Positions 7,625-10,154 of a DNA stretch of 10,154 bases are shown here, piece by piece; within the stretch, counting starts at the first letter, position 1; every line of letters starts with the position of its first letter. Both the position numbers and the translations under genes were made by a program. This stretch comes from Candidatus Colimorpha enterica (lineage in GTDB: Bacteria > Bacillota > Clostridia > Oscillospirales > CAG-272), in assembly GCA_018065475.1 (NCBI GenBank), contig JAGHTD010000213.1, positions 1 to 10,154 on the forward strand. Reading direction: 5' to 3'. The notes beneath the pieces are model-generated. The model did no database searches, had not been told where the DNA came from, and worked only from the letters and a program-made list of their open reading frames with translations.

Positions 7625-8137
7625 ATGAACCCCGGTCTGACGCTCGGACAGGGCGGACAGAAGGGCACTGGCGAAAGCTATATCAGTCAGTATAAGTCAT
7701 CCGATACCGAGAGCTTCGCCGTCTGCGATATGACGAGCGCATACTGGTGCGGCTCGGTCGTAAGAGGAATGAAGCTCTTAAAAGACACGAAGACCGTCAT
7801 CATCCAGGACGAGATCAAATGCACGTCCGGCACCGATATGTACTGGTTTGCGCATACGAACGGCGAAATCGAGATCTCCGAGGACGGAAAGAGCGCGGTC
7901 ATCACCGACAGCGGTGAAAAGCTCGTTGCCTACATCCTCGGAGAGGGCGTCTTCACGGTCATGGAGGCGAAGTCCACCTCCTGGTCGCCCGCCGTCGAAG
8001 GCCAGGCGGAGAACGTCAACTTCAAGCGTCTGACCGTCAACGTCAAGGACAAGACCGAATACACGATAGCGATAGCGTTCGCACCCGAAGGGGTCACTCC
8101 TCCTTCGTCGGTCGTCCCGCTCGCCGATTGGAAATGA
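7625..8137 (+). CDS. C-terminal fragment of copy 4 (beta-sandwich remnant)
   Basis: This 170-residue open frame continues copy 4 in phase after the TAA. The ATG at 7625 aligns with an internal Met of copies 1 and 2 (LTMNP). A GGAGG lies at 7603-7607, but the spacing is too long and the same bases encode SEG in copy 2, so it is not evidence of a real start. The sequence GESYISQYKS and the C-terminal AIAFAPEG are family-typical. There is no signal peptide. Separate expression is unlikely; the fragment is best read as the 3' remnant of the interrupted gene. Confidence 0.35.
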   Translation: MNPGLTLGQGGQKGTGESYISQYKSSDTESFAVCDMTSAYWCGSVVRGMKLLKDTKTVIIQDEIKCTSGTDMYWFAHTNGEIEISEDGKSAVITDSGEKLVAYILGEGVFTVMEAKSTSWSPAVEGQAENVNFKRLTVNVKDKTEYTIAIAFAPEGVTPPSSVVPLADWK

Positions 8138-8180
8138 AATTACGTCCGGCAAGCCCGGCGATAAAAAGAAAGAGACAGAT

Positions 8181-10004
8181 ATGGATTACGACATGAACAG
8201 GATCGGCGAGCAGATCGTCGAACTGGTTAAGAAGAAGCATCCCGGATGCGGTCATCCCCGTATCATCTTCACGGCGGATCGCTTCGACTACCTGAAAGGG
8301 CAGTACGGGAAGGACAACGTTTACGGCAAAGAGATCGACCACGTCGTGAAGTTTGCCGACAGATTCCTCGACGCGCCCGTCAGCACCTACGTCATCCCCG
8401 ACGGGATAAGACTTCTTCAGACCTCGCGCAACGTCCTCGACAGGGTGAACTCCCTGGCGATAGCGTACAGAGTGACGGGCGAGAAGAAGTACCTCGACAG
8501 GTGCATAAAGGAAATGGACGCGGTCGCCGAGTTCCCCGACTGGCACCCCTACCACTTCCTTGACACCGCGGAGCTCTGCAACGCGTTTGCCTGCGGTTAC
8601 GACTGGCTTTACGACGAGATCGACGAGGAAAGACGCGCGAAGTACCGCAAGGTGATCGTCGAGTTCGGTTTCCTTCCGGCTATGGACGACTACCTCGACA
8701 AGCCGAGAAAGAGAACTTACAACTGGTATTACGATTACCCGGGCGACAACTGGAAGCTCGTCTGCAACGGCGGCGAGTCGATGGCGGCTCTCGCCATCTG
8801 CGACGAGGACGACAGCGGGCTCTGCCCGCAGGTGCTCACCTACGCCTATAAGAACAGCCACGAGTTCGTCCGCAACGCCTACGTCGCCCTCGACGGCTCC
8901 TACGTCGAGTCGATGACCTACTGGGCGTACGCAACGCAGTACCTTGCACGCTACGCCACCTCCCTCGTCACCGCCTGCGGCACCGATTTCGACCTCACCG
9001 ACACCGAGGGAATGAGAAAGACCGGCTATTTCCTGCCGCTTCTTGCCGACAACAAGTTCGTCGCCTTCAACTTCGGCGACGCCGGCGAAAGCACGATGTT
9101 CGATCCGGCTCTTCTGTGGGTCGGACACGAAATGGGACAGCCCGAGGTCTCCTACATCCGCTACAAGTACATAGAAAAGGGACTTTACAGTATGCTTGAC
9201 CTCTTCTGGCTCTATCCGGAAGACAACTACGATTCGTCCCTCACGCTTCCCACCAACTACGGCGAGATCGGGGCGACCAACGCCACTTTCCGCACCGGCT
9301 GGGGAGAGCAGGATATGTACGTCGGCGTCCACTACGGAAAGAACAGAGTTCCGCACGGACACAACGATATGGGAACCTTCATCCTCCAGTACAAGGGCGA
9401 GAGGATCTTCTACGATCTCGGCTCGGACAACTACAACCTCACCCATTACGGCAACTGCTACCGTCACCGCGGAGAGGGACACAACACCCTCATCTTCAAC
9501 CCGAAGCCCGACGTCGCCGACCTCAGCATGAAGGGCGAAAGCTACATCAGCAAATACAAGGCGACGGATGACGAGTGCTTCGCAGTCTGCGACATGACCT
9601 CCTCGTACGATATGAAGAGCGTCGTCCGCGGAGTGAAGATGGTCAAGTCCGAAAAGGCGGTCACCATCCACGACGAGGTAACGACAAACGAGAAGACCGA
9701 CTGGGCGTTCTGGTTTGCTCACACTCACGCCGCCATCCTCATCGAGGAGGACGGAAAGACCGCTCACCTCACGCAGAACGGCGTGAAGATCAAAGCACTC
9801 TGCCTCGGCGACGGCACCTTCGGTATCATGGACGCAAAGTCCTTCTACTGGTCGGAGCCGATCGAAGGTCAGGCGGAAAACAAGAACGCAAGAAAGCTGA
9901 CGATCTGCCTCAGCGGAAAGACCGAATACGTCCTTGACGTCGTATTCTTCCCCGAAGAGAGCGATTATAAGCCCGAAAACAAGCCGATCTCCGATTGGCA
10001 GTAA
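8181..10004 (+). CDS. Heparinase II/III-family protein without export signal, copy 5 (intact)
   Basis: Intact 607-residue paralogue and the most divergent of the five. It begins MDYDMNRIGEQI, aligning with VDYEMETVGKTL where the folded domain of the lipoprotein copies begins. It therefore lacks signal peptide, lipobox and linker, and no ATG lies further upstream in frame. A purine-rich AAAAGAAAGAGA before the ATG is at best a weak ribosome binding site. Family residues are all present: PGDNWKLVCNGG (N190), YVESMTYWAYA (Y247, candidate catalytic Tyr), VPHGHND (H392, H394), IFYDLG (D412) and GEGHNTL (H434). HGHND replaces HGHSD. The simplest reading is a cytoplasmic enzyme acting on imported oligosaccharides, complementing the surface copies; loss of a leader by recombination is the alternative. 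It starts 43 bases after copy 4, so co-transcription is plausible. Substrate is unknown. Confidence 0.88.
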   Translation: MDYDMNRIGEQIVELVKKKHPGCGHPRIIFTADRFDYLKGQYGKDNVYGKEIDHVVKFADRFLDAPVSTYVIPDGIRLLQTSRNVLDRVNSLAIAYRVTGEKKYLDRCIKEMDAVAEFPDWHPYHFLDTAELCNAFACGYDWLYDEIDEERRAKYRKVIVEFGFLPAMDDYLDKPRKRTYNWYYDYPGDNWKLVCNGGESMAALAICDEDDSGLCPQVLTYAYKNSHEFVRNAYVALDGSYVESMTYWAYATQYLARYATSLVTACGTDFDLTDTEGMRKTGYFLPLLADNKFVAFNFGDAGESTMFDPALLWVGHEMGQPEVSYIRYKYIEKGLYSMLDLFWLYPEDNYDSSLTLPTNYGEIGATNATFRTGWGEQDMYVGVHYGKNRVPHGHNDMGTFILQYKGERIFYDLGSDNYNLTHYGNCYRHRGEGHNTLIFNPKPDVADLSMKGESYISKYKATDDECFAVCDMTSSYDMKSVVRGVKMVKSEKAVTIHDEVTTNEKTDWAFWFAHTHAAILIEEDGKTAHLTQNGVKIKALCLGDGTFGIMDAKSFYWSEPIEGQAENKNARKLTICLSGKTEYVLDVVFFPEESDYKPENKPISDWQ

Positions 10005-10009
10005 AGCAG

Positions 10010-10035
10010 AAAAATATTTTTATATATAAAAGGAG
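10010..10035 (+). promoter_or_regulatory. AT-rich spacer with 12-bp palindrome and ribosome binding site of gene 6
   Basis: AAAAATATTTTT (10010-10021) is a perfect palindrome, followed by TATATA and then AAGGAG (10030-10035), seven bases before the ATG at 10043. The ribosome binding site is convincing. The AT-rich part might hold a promoter for gene 6, but no clear -35/-10 pair is seen, and the palindrome could be chance in such a sequence. Confidence 0.5.
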
Positions 10036-10042
10036 AAAAAAT

Positions 10043-10154
10043 ATGAAAAAAATCATCGCATTGCTTCTGACGCTGCTGATGGTGCTCCCCTTTGCCGTTT
10101 CGTGTACAAACAATAACGGCAACCCCGGCGACACCACCACGGCGGCAGGAACAC
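10043..10154 (+). CDS. Start of a sixth lipoprotein gene (partial, runs off the window)
   Basis: The first 37 codons of a new gene are visible. It starts MKKIIALLLTLLMVLPF and reaches a lipobox AVSC with the putative lipidated Cys at 21, then a linker of Asn/Gly/Pro/Asp ending in a Thr/Ala-rich stretch (GDTTTAAGT). The first nine residues equal those of copy 2, and the linker style matches copies 2-4. A strong AAGGAG lies seven bases upstream. It is probably another heparinase II/III-type copy, but the enzymatic domain is outside the window, so it could be any lipoprotein of the same locus, for example a solute-binding protein. Confidence 0.75.
   Translation, partial: MKKIIALLLTLLMVLPFAVSCTNNNGNPGDTTTAAGT

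Larger units (their letters stand above)
6155..8137 (+). pseudogene. Heparinase II/III-family lipoprotein, copy 4, interrupted by an in-frame TAA
   Basis: Full-length copy (about 660 codons) broken by one nonsense codon, TAA at 7562-7564 (codon 470), where copies 1 and 2 have TAC (Tyr). The frame continues unchanged to TGA at 8135-8137. The front is sound: a good ribosome binding site, MKKLIAVLLTAAFLLGTAAC signal (Cys20), Thr/Ser/Gly linker, PGDNWKLVCNGG (N243) and YVEGSTYWTYA (Y300). The HxH region is altered: HGHSD has become HDHSD (H444, H446), the residues after GTF read GSDY instead of I-I/L-E-Y, and DDLGSDDY has become ADLGAAD-stop. The EGHNTL His (codon 486) lies beyond the stop. A 469-residue product would keep the toroid but lose nearly all of the beta-sandwich. 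It is most likely a recent pseudogene. A silent donor copy, readthrough or an assembly error are less likely alternatives. Confidence 0.75.
165..10004 (+). repeat. Direct tandem array of five heparinase II/III-type paralogues
   Basis: Five copies of about 1.8-2.0 kb lie head to tail with spacers of about 40-90 bases. Each carries the same order of marks: HPRIIF, DWLYD, PGDNWKLVCNGG, YVExxxYW, FRTGW, VPH-x-HxD, DLG, EGHNTL, GESYIS and a C-terminal IAF-x-PEG (VFFPEE in copy 5). Short DNA stretches such as TTCTGGCTCTATCCGGA are identical in all five. Leaders and linkers are the most variable parts. The arrangement indicates repeated gene duplication in place rather than separate acquisitions. 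Confidence 0.85.

Noticed and set aside
8141..8160. Hairpin or terminator between copies 4 and 5
   Set aside because: Only a 4-bp CCGG/CCGG pairing is found and no T run follows; too weak to call.
8094..9767. 557-codon open frame on the minus strand opposite copy 5 (similar long ones at 6176-7612 and 2827-4068)
   Set aside because: They mirror the strongly biased plus-strand genes, have low-complexity Val/Asp/Glu/Gly-rich translations, no ribosome binding sites and no recognisable domains. The same kind of shadow appears opposite several copies, as expected from shared codon usage.

Overview
The window is almost entirely one tandem gene family on the + strand. It holds five successive paralogues of a heparinase II/III-type (putative polysaccharide lyase) protein, followed by the first 37 codons of a sixth lipoprotein. 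The coding bias is GC-rich, three genes have clear AGGAG-type ribosome binding sites, and exported copies carry short MKK-type lipoprotein signals followed by Thr/Pro/Glu/Lys/Asp-rich linkers. This fits a Gram-positive gut or rumen Clostridia-like bacterium (Bacillota), but that is inference from style only. TAA and TGA both end genes here, so a normal bacterial code is assumed.

Layout. 1-164: the end of a lipoprotein-style linker of hexapeptide repeats (TTKAPE type), with an in-frame TAA at 15-17. It leads into copy 1 (readable to 1982). Copy 2 (2026-4020) is an intact lipoprotein and the best reference copy. Between copies 2 and 3 lie two strong adjacent hairpins and a TA-rich stretch. Copy 3 (4107-6113) is an intact lipoprotein with no visible Shine-Dalgarno. 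Copy 4 (6155-8137) is full length but carries an in-frame TAA at 7562-7564, inside the putative active site, plus a cluster of radical changes there. Copy 5 (8181-10004) is intact and the most divergent, and it has no export signal. At 10043 a new lipoprotein begins and runs off the window.

How it may work (inference). The intact lipoproteins would sit on the outer face of the membrane and cleave an acidic, uronic-acid-containing polysaccharide, as known heparinase II/III-family enzymes do. The signal-less copy 5 could act on imported fragments in the cytoplasm. The actual substrate cannot be read from the sequence. No transporter, sulfatase, regulator, glycoside hydrolase, mobile element, tRNA, rRNA or CRISPR array is seen. 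Copies 1 and 4 look damaged, and copies share sequence in a mosaic pattern, so the array appears to be undergoing duplication, recombination and decay.
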